From positions 248,001-312,000 of the forward strand of contig NZ_CP009159.1 in assembly GCF_000739435.1 (NCBI RefSeq): DNA of 64,000 nucleotides, read 5' to 3'. The notes below the pieces were generated by a model. That model saw nothing but the letters and a program-made list of their open reading frames with translations. It was not told the origin of the DNA and searched no databases. This document shows positions 49,199 through 58,508 of this stretch, one piece after another. Positions within the stretch are counted from its first letter, which is position 1, and each line of letters starts with the position of its first letter. The position numbers and the translations under genes are program-made. The stretch is from Actinobacillus suis ATCC 33415. Lineage in GTDB: Bacteria > Pseudomonadota > Gammaproteobacteria > Enterobacterales > Pasteurellaceae.

Positions 49199-50254
49199 CT
49201 ACAAAGAAACGCTTTTGACTTGTAAATAGACATATTGCCCTTCTTTTAATGCCAATTCATCAAATGACCATAAGCTAATGCTAGCCCATATTGTGTCGTT
49301 ATCAACTAAGACGGCAATATCCACTCGTTCACTTTGCTCAATAATCTGCATAATTTTGCCTTGTAAGATATTGCGAATAGAACTTTGGTTCGGCTTTTCT
49401 AAGCTGATAGATACATCTTTGCTGGCAATAGTAATGCGTAATTTATCACCGATTTGATAATGCGGTGTTTCGTTAATCCAAATTTGCTGCGTGCCAAGAT
49501 TTAAGCCAACCATTTTGTAAGTAGGTTGGTAGGAATGAATCGTTAATTCTAATAAGCTAACTTTTTGTGAATCCGGTTGCCAAGCCATAAAAGCAGGGTG
49601 GTGCCACACGTTAGTAACACTATCGAAAAGCATAACTTTACCTTGTTCGAGCAAAATAAGGTTATCCGCCAAACGAATAATCTCATCTAAGCTATGGCTG
49701 ACATATAAAATCGGAATTTCAATTTGGGCGGCAAGTTTGCTCAAATAATTCATCAATTCGTGCTTGCGCGGTAAATCAAGTGCAGATAATGGTTCGTCCA
49801 TTAGTAATAATTGCGGGTCACTTAATAACGCTCGACCGATCGCGACACGTTGCTTTTCACCGCCGGAAAGGCTAGCCGGAAAACGAGTGAGTAAATGCTC
49901 AATACCAAGTAATTGTACGATTTGCAAAAAGTGAGCGGAATCCGACCGCTTGTAGCCGTATTTGAGGTTCTTTTCAACGGTATAGTGTGGAAAAAGTCGG
50001 TGTTCTTGAAATACATAGCCGATTTTTCGCTTTTCCGGAGCAAGGTTGAGCCCTTGCTCGCTATCGAATAAGGTTTGTTGATTAAGTCGGATATAGCCTT
50101 TTTGTGGCGTAGATAAACCGGCAATCAGATTGATTAAACTGGATTTACCGGCTCCGGAACGCCCGAAAATAGCGGTAACGCCTTTATTCGGGATATCTAA
50201 TTTTACCGCTAACTCAAGTTGTCCGAGTGTTTGATGTAGATTTAATTGAAGCAT
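49199..50254 (-). CDS. modC: Molybdate ABC transporter ATPase ModC
   Basis: 351 residues. Walker A FGRSGAGKSS (about 30-39), signature LSGGEKQRVAIGRALL (about 130-145), Walker B LLLMDEPLSALD (about 150-161), and a C-terminal TOBE region (about 285-350) that senses oxyanion. Four bases downstream of modB. Energises molybdate uptake with ModA and ModB. Confidence 0.94.
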   Translation of the reverse strand: MLQLNLHQTLGQLELAVKLDIPNKGVTAIFGRSGAGKSSLINLIAGLSTPQKGYIRLNQQTLFDSEQGLNLAPEKRKIGYVFQEHRLFPHYTVEKNLKYGYKRSDSAHFLQIVQLLGIEHLLTRFPASLSGGEKQRVAIGRALLSDPQLLLMDEPLSALDLPRKHELMNYLSKLAAQIEIPILYVSHSLDEIIRLADNLILLEQGKVMLFDSVTNVWHHPAFMAWQPDSQKVSLLELTIHSYQPTYKMVGLNLGTQQIWINETPHYQIGDKLRITIASKDVSISLEKPNQSSIRNILQGKIMQIIEQSERVDIAVLVDNDTIWASISLWSFDELALKEGQYVYLQVKSVSL

Positions 50255-50257
50255 AAG

Positions 50258-50947
50258 TTAATTCAGTAAGCGTTTCTGTTTTTCAGCAAACCATTCGGAA
50301 GCAAATAGTGCAATTAAGGAAATCATAATCGAAACGGCACATAAACGTGCGGCAGCCAGTTCGCCGCCCGGTGTTTCGATAAAAGTAAAGAGTGCGGACG
50401 GAATGGTTTGAGTTTGATTCGGAATATTGGAGACAAAGGTGATTGTTGCCCCAAATTCTCCTAATGAACGAGCAAAACCGAGTACGGCTCCAGCGATAAT
50501 ACCCGAATAAGAAAGCGGCAGAGTGAGTGTAAAAAAGACTTTTAACGGAGAAGCACCTAAGGTTCTGGCGGCTTGTTCCAATTTCGGATCAACCGCATCT
50601 AATGTCAGGCGGATCGATCTAACTATTAACGGAAATGCCATCACCATTGAAGCAAGTACCGCACCTTTCCAAGAAAAACTGAACGAAAATTCAAACCATT
50701 TCCATAAATACTGACCGATTACACCTTTTTTGGCCATTGAAACCAGTAACAAATAACCGATTACTACCGGAGGCAAGACTAACGGTAAATGAACAATACC
50801 GTTTAATAAGTTTTTGCCCCAAAATTGTTTGCGAGATAATAACCAAGCGATAAATATGGCGAACGGTAGGGATAGCACAACCGCCAGTAAAGCCACTTTT
50901 AAACTTAGGAAAATGGCATCAAGTTCTTGTGGGGTAAAATTGAACAT
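50258..50947 (-). CDS. modB: Molybdate ABC transporter permease ModB
   Basis: 229 residues, five or six membrane helices. The cytoplasmic EAA-type loop reads EQAARTLGASPLKVFFTLTLPLSYSGI (in pieces about 140-166), and GFARSLGEFGATI follows, both as in ModB. Works as a dimer with ModC. Confidence 0.94.
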   Translation of the reverse strand: MFNFTPQELDAIFLSLKVALLAVVLSLPFAIFIAWLLSRKQFWGKNLLNGIVHLPLVLPPVVIGYLLLVSMAKKGVIGQYLWKWFEFSFSFSWKGAVLASMVMAFPLIVRSIRLTLDAVDPKLEQAARTLGASPLKVFFTLTLPLSYSGIIAGAVLGFARSLGEFGATITFVSNIPNQTQTIPSALFTFIETPGGELAAARLCAVSIMISLIALFASEWFAEKQKRLLN

Positions 50948-51003
50948 TGCTTCAACCGTAGATAAGCAGAAAAGGAATAGCGTTAGCTATCCCTTTTGTC
51001 GAA

Positions 51004-51762
51004 TTAATTAATCGGATAAAAACCGGCAGCTTCAAATTTCGCTTTGGCTTTCGGTGTTTTTAGGAAATCTAAAAATATTTTAGCTTGTACTTTATCACTC
51101 ACTGTAGCAGCCGGATAAATTACTTCACCATAGCTTTCGTTTGGAAAAACTGCGATTACTTTCACTTTATTAGAAACTTTCGCATCGGTAGAGTAAACAA
51201 TACCGAGTGGCGATTCGCCCCGTTCGACAAACGAAAGTGCATCACGTACATTTTTGGCTCGGGCAAGTTTAGGCTCAATTTGCTGCCATAAGCCGTAATG
51301 TTCTAGCGCTTTTTTCGCATATTTGCCTGCCGGTACATGAGCCGGATCACCGACCGATAAATAGCCATTTGCTAAAATTTTGTCAAAACCGACTGCTTGT
51401 ATATCGCCTGCCATTAATGAACTGTCTTTTGGTGCGATCAAAACAAGATCATTTTTAACGAGATAACGGATATTTTGCGTTTTTGCGGGCTGTTTTTCTT
51501 TTAGATAGTCCATCCATTTCAGGTCGGCAGAAATAAACACATCTGCCGGTGCATCTTGTTCAAGCTGTCTAGCTAAAACTGAACTTGAAGCAAACGAAAA
51601 AATGACTTTATCATCAGGATATTGTTTAGCAAAATCTTGATTGATTTCTTGTAATACATTGGTCATTGATGAAGCGGCGAAAACGGTAATATCTGTTGCC
51701 AATACCAAACTTGATGAAAAAAGCATATTACCGATTAGGAAAAGTTTTGTTAATGTTTTCAT
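51004..51762 (-). CDS. modA: Molybdate-binding periplasmic protein ModA
   Basis: 252 residues. Signal peptide about 1-22 ending VLA before TDITVFAASSMTNVL; the Ser-Ser of AASSMT and ASSSVLARQL bind the oxyanion. ATG 51762 is chosen with AAGGAG upstream; the frame extends 22 residues further but without a signal or ribosome site. First gene of modA-modB-modC. A uptake signal (51791) lies just upstream; no clear ModE site was found. Confidence 0.94.
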   Translation of the reverse strand: MKTLTKLFLIGNMLFSSSLVLATDITVFAASSMTNVLQEINQDFAKQYPDDKVIFSFASSSVLARQLEQDAPADVFISADLKWMDYLKEKQPAKTQNIRYLVKNDLVLIAPKDSSLMAGDIQAVGFDKILANGYLSVGDPAHVPAGKYAKKALEHYGLWQQIEPKLARAKNVRDALSFVERGESPLGIVYSTDAKVSNKVKVIAVFPNESYGEVIYPAATVSDKVQAKIFLDFLKTPKAKAKFEAAGFYPIN

Positions 51763-51838
51763 TGGGTCTCCTTTTATATAATCATGCGAAACAAGCGGTT
51801 TAATTTCTCGTATTTTTTGCAAGTCCACATAACTTATT

Positions 51839-52600
51839 TTAAGAACGTAGGCCGGTACCTTTCTCTATCAATGAAAAAGCAAACCAATATAAAATAACGA
51901 TAAAGCTACTCAATACTGAAAAAGTATAAACCACAGAAACATCCGTAATACCAAGGAATCCGTAGCGGAAACCGTTGATCATATACACAATCGGATTGAA
52001 CTTGGAGACGGCTTGCCAAAACTCCGGTAATAGCGAAATAGAATAAAATACACCACCTAAATAAGTGAGCGGCGTAAGTACGAATGTCGGAATTAAACCG
52101 ACATCATCAAAGGATTTCGCATATACCGCATTGATTAAACCGCCTAATGCAAAGGTGATGGTCGTCATTAATAGCGTCAGCAAAATGATCGCCCATGAAT
52201 GAATGTCGTAAGAGACGAAAAAGAGCGAAACCAGCATGACTAAAATGCCTGCCAATCCACCTCGAATAATACTTCCCGCAACATATCCCCAAATAATATC
52301 GTGACTGGAAAGTGGCGAGACGAGTAATTCTTCATAGGTTTTAGTGAATTTACTCAGGAAAAATGACGATGCGCTATTAACATAAGATGCGGTAATTGCC
52401 GTCATCATTACAAGTCCGGGCGCAATAAATTGCATATAGCTTACACCGCTCATATCGCCGATACGACCGCCGATTAATTTTCCGAAAATGAGGAAGTAGA
52501 GTGTCGTGGTAATAATAGGCGGAACAAGTGTTTGTTTCCAAATACGAATCACTCGGCGTGATTCTTTGCCGGCAAGAGTGAGGAATCCTGTTAAATTCAT
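51839..52600 (-). CDS. ABC-2 type permease, YadH-like
   Basis: 253 residues, about six membrane helices, with the ABC-2 family core (PLSSHDIIWGYVAGSIIRGG near 95 and LTPLTYLGGVFYSISLLPE near 175-193). Directly follows its ATPase partner (1 bp apart), so the two form an exporter of the YadG-YadH type. Substrate unknown; related pairs export lipids, drugs or polysaccharides. Confidence 0.85.
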   Translation of the reverse strand: MNLTGFLTLAGKESRRVIRIWKQTLVPPIITTTLYFLIFGKLIGGRIGDMSGVSYMQFIAPGLVMMTAITASYVNSASSFFLSKFTKTYEELLVSPLSSHDIIWGYVAGSIIRGGLAGILVMLVSLFFVSYDIHSWAIILLTLLMTTITFALGGLINAVYAKSFDDVGLIPTFVLTPLTYLGGVFYSISLLPEFWQAVSKFNPIVYMINGFRYGFLGITDVSVVYTFSVLSSFIVILYWFAFSLIEKGTGLRS

Positions 52601-52601
52601 T

Positions 52602-53510
52602 TTAATTCGCCATTTTCATAAACAATTCTTCTAAACGATTGGATTTGTTACGCATACTTGAGACTTCAAATCCTTGTGCTGCAATTTGTTGGAACAAATT
52701 GGTTAAACCCTGTTCTCGCTGCACTTCAACTTCTAAAGTGTTCTCATCAAGCCATTTAAACGGATAGCTATGGATGACAAGCGGTTGATTTTCCGATTTT
52801 TTTTGCAAATCCAGCACAAAAGTTTCGGTTTCTAATTTGGCAAGCAAGGCTTTCATGGAAGTATTTTCAACCAATAAACCGTTTTGGATAATCCCGATAT
52901 GACGGCAAAGATTTTCGGCTTCTTCCAAATAGTGAGTAGTTAAAATAATGGTTGTGCCTTGTTGATTCAGTTCACGTAAAAAGTCCCATAAACTACGGCG
53001 TAACTCAATATCCACCCCAGCGGTCGGCTCATCTAAAATCAGTAATTTCGGATTATGCATTAAGGCTCTGGCTATCATTACTCGGCGTTTCATACCACCG
53101 GAAAGCTCACGGGTAAAATGGCTTCGTTTTTCCCAAAGATCGAGTTTTTTCAGCCAAGTTTCAGCTCGAGTTAAGGCTTCTTTATGTGAGATACCGTAAT
53201 AACCGGCTTGCTGAGTCAGAACATCAATCACTTTTTCAAACTGATTGAAGTTAAATTCTTGCGGCACGAGACCGATTTGCTGTTTAAGCTGAATTTTTTG
53301 CGTATCAAGATCATAACCGAAGACTTTCACGCTGCCGCCGGTTTTATTCACGAGGGAGCTGATAATGCCAATGGTAGTTGATTTACCCGCACCGTTATGA
53401 CCAAGCAATGCGTAAAAATCACCTTGTTCGACAATAAGATCGATTCCTTTAACTGCCTGTACGCCGGTCGGGTAGGTTTTGATAAGATTTTTGATTTCTA
53501 AAGCTTTCAT
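52602..53510 (-). CDS. ABC transporter ATPase, YadG-like
   Basis: 302 residues. Walker A LGHNGAGKST (about 36-45), signature LSGGMKRRVMIARAL (about 136-150), Walker B LLILDEPTAGVD (about 156-167). The C-terminal 80 residues are the extension found in export-type (DrrA-like) ATPases. Overlaps the dnaX stop by one base, so it is probably cotranscribed with dnaX. Confidence 0.88.
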   Translation of the reverse strand: MKALEIKNLIKTYPTGVQAVKGIDLIVEQGDFYALLGHNGAGKSTTIGIISSLVNKTGGSVKVFGYDLDTQKIQLKQQIGLVPQEFNFNQFEKVIDVLTQQAGYYGISHKEALTRAETWLKKLDLWEKRSHFTRELSGGMKRRVMIARALMHNPKLLILDEPTAGVDIELRRSLWDFLRELNQQGTTIILTTHYLEEAENLCRHIGIIQNGLLVENTSMKALLAKLETETFVLDLQKKSENQPLVIHSYPFKWLDENTLEVEVQREQGLTNLFQQIAAQGFEVSSMRNKSNRLEELFMKMAN

Positions 53511-55573
53511 TATTCTTTATTCTCTGCAACCGCTCTAATTGTGCTTTCGTCTATTTCCGCATCAAATGTTTGGCGTAACAGCATTAATTTTTCATCATTG
53601 GTAAGCGCTTTTTTGGCTTCGAGGGTTAAGTTTTCAAAAATGGCACGGCGAATTTCTAGCGGTGTTTTATATTCCGTACTTTCGCCAATACTCAATTCAT
53701 AGCTAAAGCCTTTTTCTTGTAAGGCAGTTGCTAGGCTTTGACGAGATTCGGGATTATCCAAATGTGCCATTGCCGGCTTGAGGATCAATTTAAGCTGTTC
53801 ACCTTGTTTTTCGGCTAAATAGCTATTTAATGCCACTTGACGAGATAAACCACCGAGTTTTAATTCATTCACAATTTGGCACCATTCGTCTTGCTCGCAA
53901 GATAATGCGATGGTTTTTGCCACTAATTCCGGCGTACGTTCTTGTAAGATTGCTTGCTTGATATCGGATGGTTTGGCACTTTCGTTTTGGGTTTCTAATT
54001 CAGGATTGAGCCACGTCCAGCGATAATCTTCATCGCTTAATAGTTTTTCTGGTTGCTTTGTTGGTTGAAGCTGAGCTTGCGTTTGTTGCTCAGTTGCCAA
54101 ATTCATAAAACGCTCTTGTAAACTTGGCGTTTTTTGTGAATTTGGTCTACTCGCCGATGAAATAGCCGGTTTAGCTAACTCAGGCTTTTTTTTTTCGTTT
54201 TGAGTAAGTTGTGCCTGAGTTTGCTGTAACTGTTTACGGGCTTGCATTGCTGCAAGTGCTGGTGATACTGGCGCTGAACCTCTTTCAACAACGCTTGCGG
54301 CGGGCTGCTGATAAGCGCTTGAATTTTCCTGTTTTGTAGCAGGTTGTGTTACAAAATTTTGAGCAGAATTAACCGCTTGCAGTGCGTGGTTTTGTGTTAG
54401 ACGTGCTTTGAGCTGTTCAATATTTTGCTGTGGTGTATGCGATACAGTTGCTGTTGTTTGAACAACTTCCCTTACCGGTTGGCGATTAATTTCTTCAGCA
54501 CGTTTAGGATGGAAAGCCAATGCTCGTAAAATGGTCATTTCCACACCGGCACGTTGTTCCGGTGCGAATTCTAATTCTTTTTTACCGCTGAGCATTAACT
54601 GATAGAAAAATTGTACGTCTTCAGGCGCAATTTGTTTTGCTAAAAAATGCAGCTGAGTTTGTTCCTGCCCATTATTTTTGAGCAACTGAAGCATCGCAAT
54701 TTGGTGTAAAGTTTGGGCAATGTCCGAGAGTAATTGTGACCAATCAACCCCTTTTTCGGCAACGGATTGAATGACCGACATCGCTTTTTCACCGTCGGCT
54801 TGCGCGAGAGCGGTGACTAATTCGATTGGCTGGTGATCATCAATTAAACCGAGCATTTGCTGCACGATAGGTAAGCTAATATTCGCATTACTTACCGCAA
54901 TCGCTTGATCGGTTAAACTTAATGAATCACGAATACTGCCTTGAGCCGCTTTTGCCAATTTTTCAATAGCGGCTGACTCGTAGGAAATATTCTCCTGTTG
55001 CAGGATAAATTCGAGATGGTTTGCAATCTGAGCTTGATCCAACGCACGCAAATGGAATTGCATACAGCGAGATAAGATCGTGATCGGAAGTTTTTGTGGA
55101 TCTGTTGTCGCCAGTAGGAATTTCACGTATTCCGGCGGTTCTTCAAGCGTTTTAAGCAACGCATTGAAGCTGTGACGCGAGAGCATATGCACTTCGTCAA
55201 TCAGGTAAACTTTAAAGCGTCCGACTGTTGGTTTGTATTGAACGTTATCAAGCAGTTCACGAGTGTCTTCGACTTTGGTGCGTGAAGCCGCATCAATTTC
55301 AATCAGATCAATAAAGCGACCTTCTTCGATCGCTTTACAATTTGCGCATTCACCGCAAGGCGTTGCGGTGATACCGGTTTCGCAATTTAAGCCTTTTGCA
55401 AATAGGCGTGCAATCGAGGTTTTACCTACACCACGTGTACCAGAAAACAGGTAGGCGTGATGAAGTCTGCCTTCACGCAGACCATTTTCTAATGCAGATA
55501 AAACGTGTTGTTGTCCGACAACCTCAGAAAAACGTTGCGGACGCCATTTACGGGCTAAAACTTGATAACTCAT
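53510..55573 (-). CDS. dnaX: DNA polymerase III tau (and gamma by frameshift)
   Basis: 687 residues, clamp-loader subunit. Walker A SGTRGVGKTS (about 44-53), zinc Cys64, Cys73, Cys76 and Cys79, DEVHM near 126-130, SRC near 168. The C-terminal tau part binds DnaB and polymerase. Codons 460-463 read GAA AAA AAA AAG; a -1 slip there is followed at once by GCC TGA, yielding a roughly 464-residue gamma form, as in E. coli. Preceded by apt, a common neighbour; overlaps the ABC ATPase gene downstream. Confidence 0.95.
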   Translation of the reverse strand: MSYQVLARKWRPQRFSEVVGQQHVLSALENGLREGRLHHAYLFSGTRGVGKTSIARLFAKGLNCETGITATPCGECANCKAIEEGRFIDLIEIDAASRTKVEDTRELLDNVQYKPTVGRFKVYLIDEVHMLSRHSFNALLKTLEEPPEYVKFLLATTDPQKLPITILSRCMQFHLRALDQAQIANHLEFILQQENISYESAAIEKLAKAAQGSIRDSLSLTDQAIAVSNANISLPIVQQMLGLIDDHQPIELVTALAQADGEKAMSVIQSVAEKGVDWSQLLSDIAQTLHQIAMLQLLKNNGQEQTQLHFLAKQIAPEDVQFFYQLMLSGKKELEFAPEQRAGVEMTILRALAFHPKRAEEINRQPVREVVQTTATVSHTPQQNIEQLKARLTQNHALQAVNSAQNFVTQPATKQENSSAYQQPAASVVERGSAPVSPALAAMQARKQLQQTQAQLTQNEKKKPELAKPAISSASRPNSQKTPSLQERFMNLATEQQTQAQLQPTKQPEKLLSDEDYRWTWLNPELETQNESAKPSDIKQAILQERTPELVAKTIALSCEQDEWCQIVNELKLGGLSRQVALNSYLAEKQGEQLKLILKPAMAHLDNPESRQSLATALQEKGFSYELSIGESTEYKTPLEIRRAIFENLTLEAKKALTNDEKLMLLRQTFDAEIDESTIRAVAENKE
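54177..54220 (-). promoter_or_regulatory. Programmed frameshift site in dnaX
   Basis: A run of ten A on the minus strand (54186-54195) gives A AAA AAA AAG in frame; the -1 frame stops at TGA two codons later. AACTCAGGC upstream and GCCTGAGTT directly downstream are inverted copies, so the slippery run sits inside the loop of a possible 9-bp hairpin. Transcriptional slippage on the A10 run is an alternative way to the same gamma product. Confidence 0.75.
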
Positions 55574-55618
55574 TGCGACTCTTATTTATTACGGAATAGT
55601 ATTCCGTACTAAGAAATA

Positions 55619-56158
55619 TTAATGACCGGCAAATTCAACTAATGTGAATGAGTTGATGCCTTCTTTTTCTAGACGTTCTTTACCGCCTAAATCCGGTAAC
55701 CAAATCACAAATGCAGCATGTTCTACTTTACCGCCTAAGCGACGAATTAATTTTGCCGTAGCGTCAATCGTACCGCCGGTTGCTAATAAATCATCCACAA
55801 CTAACACATTGTCACTTTCTTTTACTGAATCTAAGTGGATTTCCAGCGTATCTTCACCATATTCTAAAGAATAAGATTGTGAAATAACTTCACGTGGTAA
55901 TTTTTTTGGTTTACGAACTAAGACAAATGGTACGCCTAACGCAAGTGCAACCGGTGCGCCAAAGATAAAACCGCGAGATTCGGTTCCAACGACTTTAGTA
56001 ATACCTTTATCTTTAAATTCAGCAACGATCGCATCTACGGTTGCCTTGAATGCTTCCGGCACTTCTAATAATGAGGTAATGTCACGGAAAATAATACCTG
56101 CTTTCGGATAGTCAGGAATAGATTTGATAGATGATTTGATTAAATCTAATTGGTTCAT
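55619..56158 (-). CDS. apt: Adenine phosphoribosyltransferase
   Basis: 179 residues. Salvages adenine to AMP. Start region [20 protein letters not shown], flexible loop with [22 protein letters not shown] loop [13 protein letters not shown] (about 118-130). 45 bp before dnaX, an arrangement widespread in gammaproteobacteria. Confidence 0.96.
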   Translation of the reverse strand: MNQLDLIKSSIKSIPDYPKAGIIFRDITSLLEVPEAFKATVDAIVAEFKDKGITKVVGTESRGFIFGAPVALALGVPFVLVRKPKKLPREVISQSYSLEYGEDTLEIHLDSVKESDNVLVVDDLLATGGTIDATAKLIRRLGGKVEHAAFVIWLPDLGGKERLEKEGINSFTLVEFAGH

Positions 56159-56398
56159 GGTTAGACCTTAAAAAATAGCAAAATAACCTGAAGAATTTAG
56201 CAAAACTGAGCAAAATTACAAGGGAAATTTGAAAAAGACCGGCGATTTCCTCTAAAAATGAGCAAGGAAATAGTAATTTTTCAGCACTTTATTCTTTTCT
56301 AAGCGGTTATTTTTGAAGACTTTTTTGCAAAAAACACAGAAAAAAAGACCGCTTGTAGCAATTAGAGCATACTGTAGCAGTCTTTTGCTGTGATGCGT
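56159..56398. other. Non-coding gap between the metal ABC genes and apt
   Basis: 240 bp without a convincing gene. Contains an inverted pair of uptake-signal-like sequences (AAGCGGTTATTTTTGAAG near 56302 and AAAGACCGCTTGT near 56345) around TTTTTTGCAAAAAA, acting as terminator for the minus-strand metal transporter genes, and the apt promoter region. In relatives I would expect the permease genes of the transporter here; no remnant is recognisable. Confidence 0.5.
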
Positions 56399-57154
56399 TT
56401 ATCCAATATCTTTAGCAAGATAATGTAGTACTCCGCCAAAGACTTTTTCCAGATTTTCGGTAGTAAAGGTGGTTTCGGTTTTCCCGGCAGCAAGTAAGGT
56501 ACGATTGATCATCAATACTTGATCGCAAAAGCTAGGCACGCTATTTAAATTATGTGTTGAAACTAAAACTAAATGTCCTTCGCTACGCAGTTGCTGCAAC
56601 AATTCAACGATGGCATTTTCAGTTTTGACATCAACACCGGTAAACGGCTCGTCCAGTAAAATAATCTGACTTTCTTGTGCCAATGCTCGAGCAAGAAACA
56701 CTCGCTTTTTCTGTCCGCCAGAAAGCTCACCGATTTGTCGGTGTTGCAAATGGCAAATGTCCACTCGTTCCATTGCCTGCATCACTTTTTGTTTATCAAG
56801 AGGTGAAGGACTGCGTAGCAATCCCATATAGCCATACCGACCCATCATCACTACATCGTAAACGGAAACAGGAAATTGCCAATCGACTTCTTCACTTTGT
56901 GGCACATAAGATACTAGATTTTGTTTCAAAGCTTGTTGAATTGGCATGTGGTTTAACAGGATTTTGCCGGTTTGAGGTTTGACTAATCCCATTAAACTTT
57001 TAAATAGCGTAGATTTACCACCGCCATTCACACCGATTAAAGCACAAATTGTGCCGTCTTGAATCTGAAAGGATACGTCATGTAAGGCTAAATGCCCGTT
57101 ATTATAACGGACACTTAGCTTTTCAACAGAAATAGAGGTTGGAATGGATGCCAT
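56399..57154 (-). CDS. Mn/Fe/Zn ABC transporter ATPase (SitB/YfeB-like)
   Basis: 251 residues. Walker [10 protein letters not shown] (about 41-49), signature [15 protein letters not shown] (about 142-156), Walker [13 protein letters not shown] (about 162-173), all intact. Closest to the SitB/YfeB class. The protein ends soon after FGGVLHYL, shorter than YfeB proteins that I remember with an acidic His-rich tail. ATG 57154 overlaps the binding-protein stop region closely; MASIPTS is a better start than the upstream ATG at 57187, which lies in the preceding gene. The usual two permease genes are absent downstream. Confidence 0.85.
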   Translation of the reverse strand: MASIPTSISVEKLSVRYNNGHLALHDVSFQIQDGTICALIGVNGGGKSTLFKSLMGLVKPQTGKILLNHMPIQQALKQNLVSYVPQSEEVDWQFPVSVYDVVMMGRYGYMGLLRSPSPLDKQKVMQAMERVDICHLQHRQIGELSGGQKKRVFLARALAQESQIILLDEPFTGVDVKTENAIVELLQQLRSEGHLVLVSTHNLNSVPSFCDQVLMINRTLLAAGKTETTFTTENLEKVFGGVLHYLAKDIG

Positions 57155-57155
57155 A

Positions 57156-58052
57156 TTATTTTTTGCTTTTTTCAAAACCGTCAACAATTGTGCTGATTGT
57201 CACTTTTAATAAATCCAAATAAGTCGGTACAGCGCCGTCTTTGGTTGAAAGTGAATCGACATATAATACACCGCCGTATAATGCGCCAGTTTCTTTTGCT
57301 ACTTGTTTAGCCGGTTTATCCGATACGGTACTTTCGCTGAAAACAACAGGGATATTGTTAGCTTTTACGCCGTCGATCACCTTTTTCACTTGTTGCGGAG
57401 AACCTTGTTCTTCAGCATTGATTGCCCATAAATAAAGTTCTTTTAACTGATAATCTTGTGCTAAATAACTAAATGCACCTTCACTGGTTACTAACCAACG
57501 TTGTGCTTCCGGAATAACAGATAGGCGTTGGCGTAAAGGCTCTGCAATAGCTTTGACTTTTTCAGCGTAAGCTTTAGCATTTTGGTTATAGCTTTCGGCA
57601 TTTTTCGGATCGTATTTCACTAATGCGGCACGAATATTTTCAATATATTGCAGAGCATTCGCTGATGACATCCACGCATGCGGATTCGGTAAGTTTTTAT
57701 ATTCACCTTCAGCAATTGCAATTGGCGTAATGCCTTCGGTCACAACAACAGCCGGTTTACCTTTTACGTTTTCAAAGAAACGTTCAAACCAACGTTCTAA
57801 ATTCATACCGTTCCATAAGATAAGGTCAGCTTTTTGTGCTTTAGCAATATCTTTAGGTGTTGGTTGATAGTCATGAATTTCTGCGCCAGGTTTGGTAATA
57901 GATTCTACAACCGCTTTATCACCGGCAACGTTTTGTGCAATATCTTGGATAACGGTAAAGGTAGTAACAACTTTGAACGGTGCAGCCATTGAGAGGGCGG
58001 CACTCATACCTAATGTGACCACAAATGCTTGTTTTAAAAATGAAAGTTTCAT
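57156..58052 (-). CDS. Mn/Fe/Zn-binding periplasmic protein (SitA/YfeA-like)
   Basis: 298 residues, cluster A-I metal-binding lipoprotein-like fold but with a cleavable signal peptide (about 1-23, ending SMA-AP). The four metal ligands of SitA-type proteins can be pointed to: His60 (EIHDYQP), His125 (PNPHAW), Glu191 (TSEGAF) and Asp266 (YVDSLS). No His-rich loop, which argues for Mn/Fe over Zn. AAGGAG precedes the ATG. A Fur-like palindrome lies upstream. Confidence 0.88.
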   Translation of the reverse strand: MKLSFLKQAFVVTLGMSAALSMAAPFKVVTTFTVIQDIAQNVAGDKAVVESITKPGAEIHDYQPTPKDIAKAQKADLILWNGMNLERWFERFFENVKGKPAVVVTEGITPIAIAEGEYKNLPNPHAWMSSANALQYIENIRAALVKYDPKNAESYNQNAKAYAEKVKAIAEPLRQRLSVIPEAQRWLVTSEGAFSYLAQDYQLKELYLWAINAEEQGSPQQVKKVIDGVKANNIPVVFSESTVSDKPAKQVAKETGALYGGVLYVDSLSTKDGAVPTYLDLLKVTISTIVDGFEKSKK

Positions 58053-58090
58053 AGTTTCTCCTTTTTATCATGAATTTTCACTTATGATGA

Positions 58091-58111
58091 AATTGAGAAT
58101 AAATCTCAATT
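58091..58111 (-). promoter_or_regulatory. Fur-like operator upstream of the metal-binding protein gene
   Basis: AATTGAGA-ATAAA-TCTCAATT, a perfect 8-bp inverted repeat. Within it TGAGAAT-A-AATCTCA resembles the 7-1-7 Fur motif TGATAAT-N-ATTATCA. It is 40-60 bp before the gene. Fur or the manganese regulator MntR could use it; the sequence is nearer to Fur. Confidence 0.6.
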
Positions 58112-58119
58112 AATAATAA

Positions 58120-58455
58120 TTATAAACATTTTATGGGTTTAGGTAAACCGGCAATTTTGGTTGCTTGTTTTGCTGGGCCATCAGGAAATAAACGTTGTAA
58201 ATAACGGCTATTGCCTTTCTCTTCACCGAATTTTTGCGCCATCGCTTTAACTAGCATTCGGATTGCAGGTGAGGTTTTGTATTCTTGATAGAAATCGCGT
58301 ACTAGAAAGATAATTTCCCAGTGTTCATTTGTCAGAACAATTTGTTCTTTCTTGGCAATTTCAATCGCAAGTGCTTCTGACCAATCATCAAGGTTAGTTA
58401 AGTAACCTGAAGCATCTGTCGGATATTTTTGTTCGTTTAATTCAATGTAATTCAT
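58120..58455 (-). CDS. tusE: TusE/DsrC-family sulfurtransferase
   Basis: 111 residues. Takes sulfur from TusBCD and passes it to MnmA for 2-thiouridine in tRNA. Contains [19 protein letters not shown] (in the middle) and ends PKPIKCL, with the conserved penultimate Cys110. ATG 58455 gives the family start MNYIELN; a GTG at 58473 would add six residues but lies inside a terminator stem. The start has no Shine-Dalgarno site, being preceded by the T-run of that terminator. Confidence 0.92.
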   Translation of the reverse strand: MNYIELNEQKYPTDASGYLTNLDDWSEALAIEIAKKEQIVLTNEHWEIIFLVRDFYQEYKTSPAIRMLVKAMAQKFGEEKGNSRYLQRLFPDGPAKQATKIAGLPKPIKCL

Positions 58456-58486
58456 AAAAATAAAAAGTGCCACAGGTGTGGCACTT
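58456..58486 (-). terminator. Terminator after yccA, abutting tusE
   Basis: AAGTGCCACA and TGTGGCACTT (58465-58474 with 58477-58486), then on the minus strand TTTTTATTTTT running directly into the tusE ATG. Stem nearly perfect, loop very short. Confidence 0.8.
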
Positions 58487-58508
58487 ACTCTCTCAAATTT
58501 GTTTTAGA

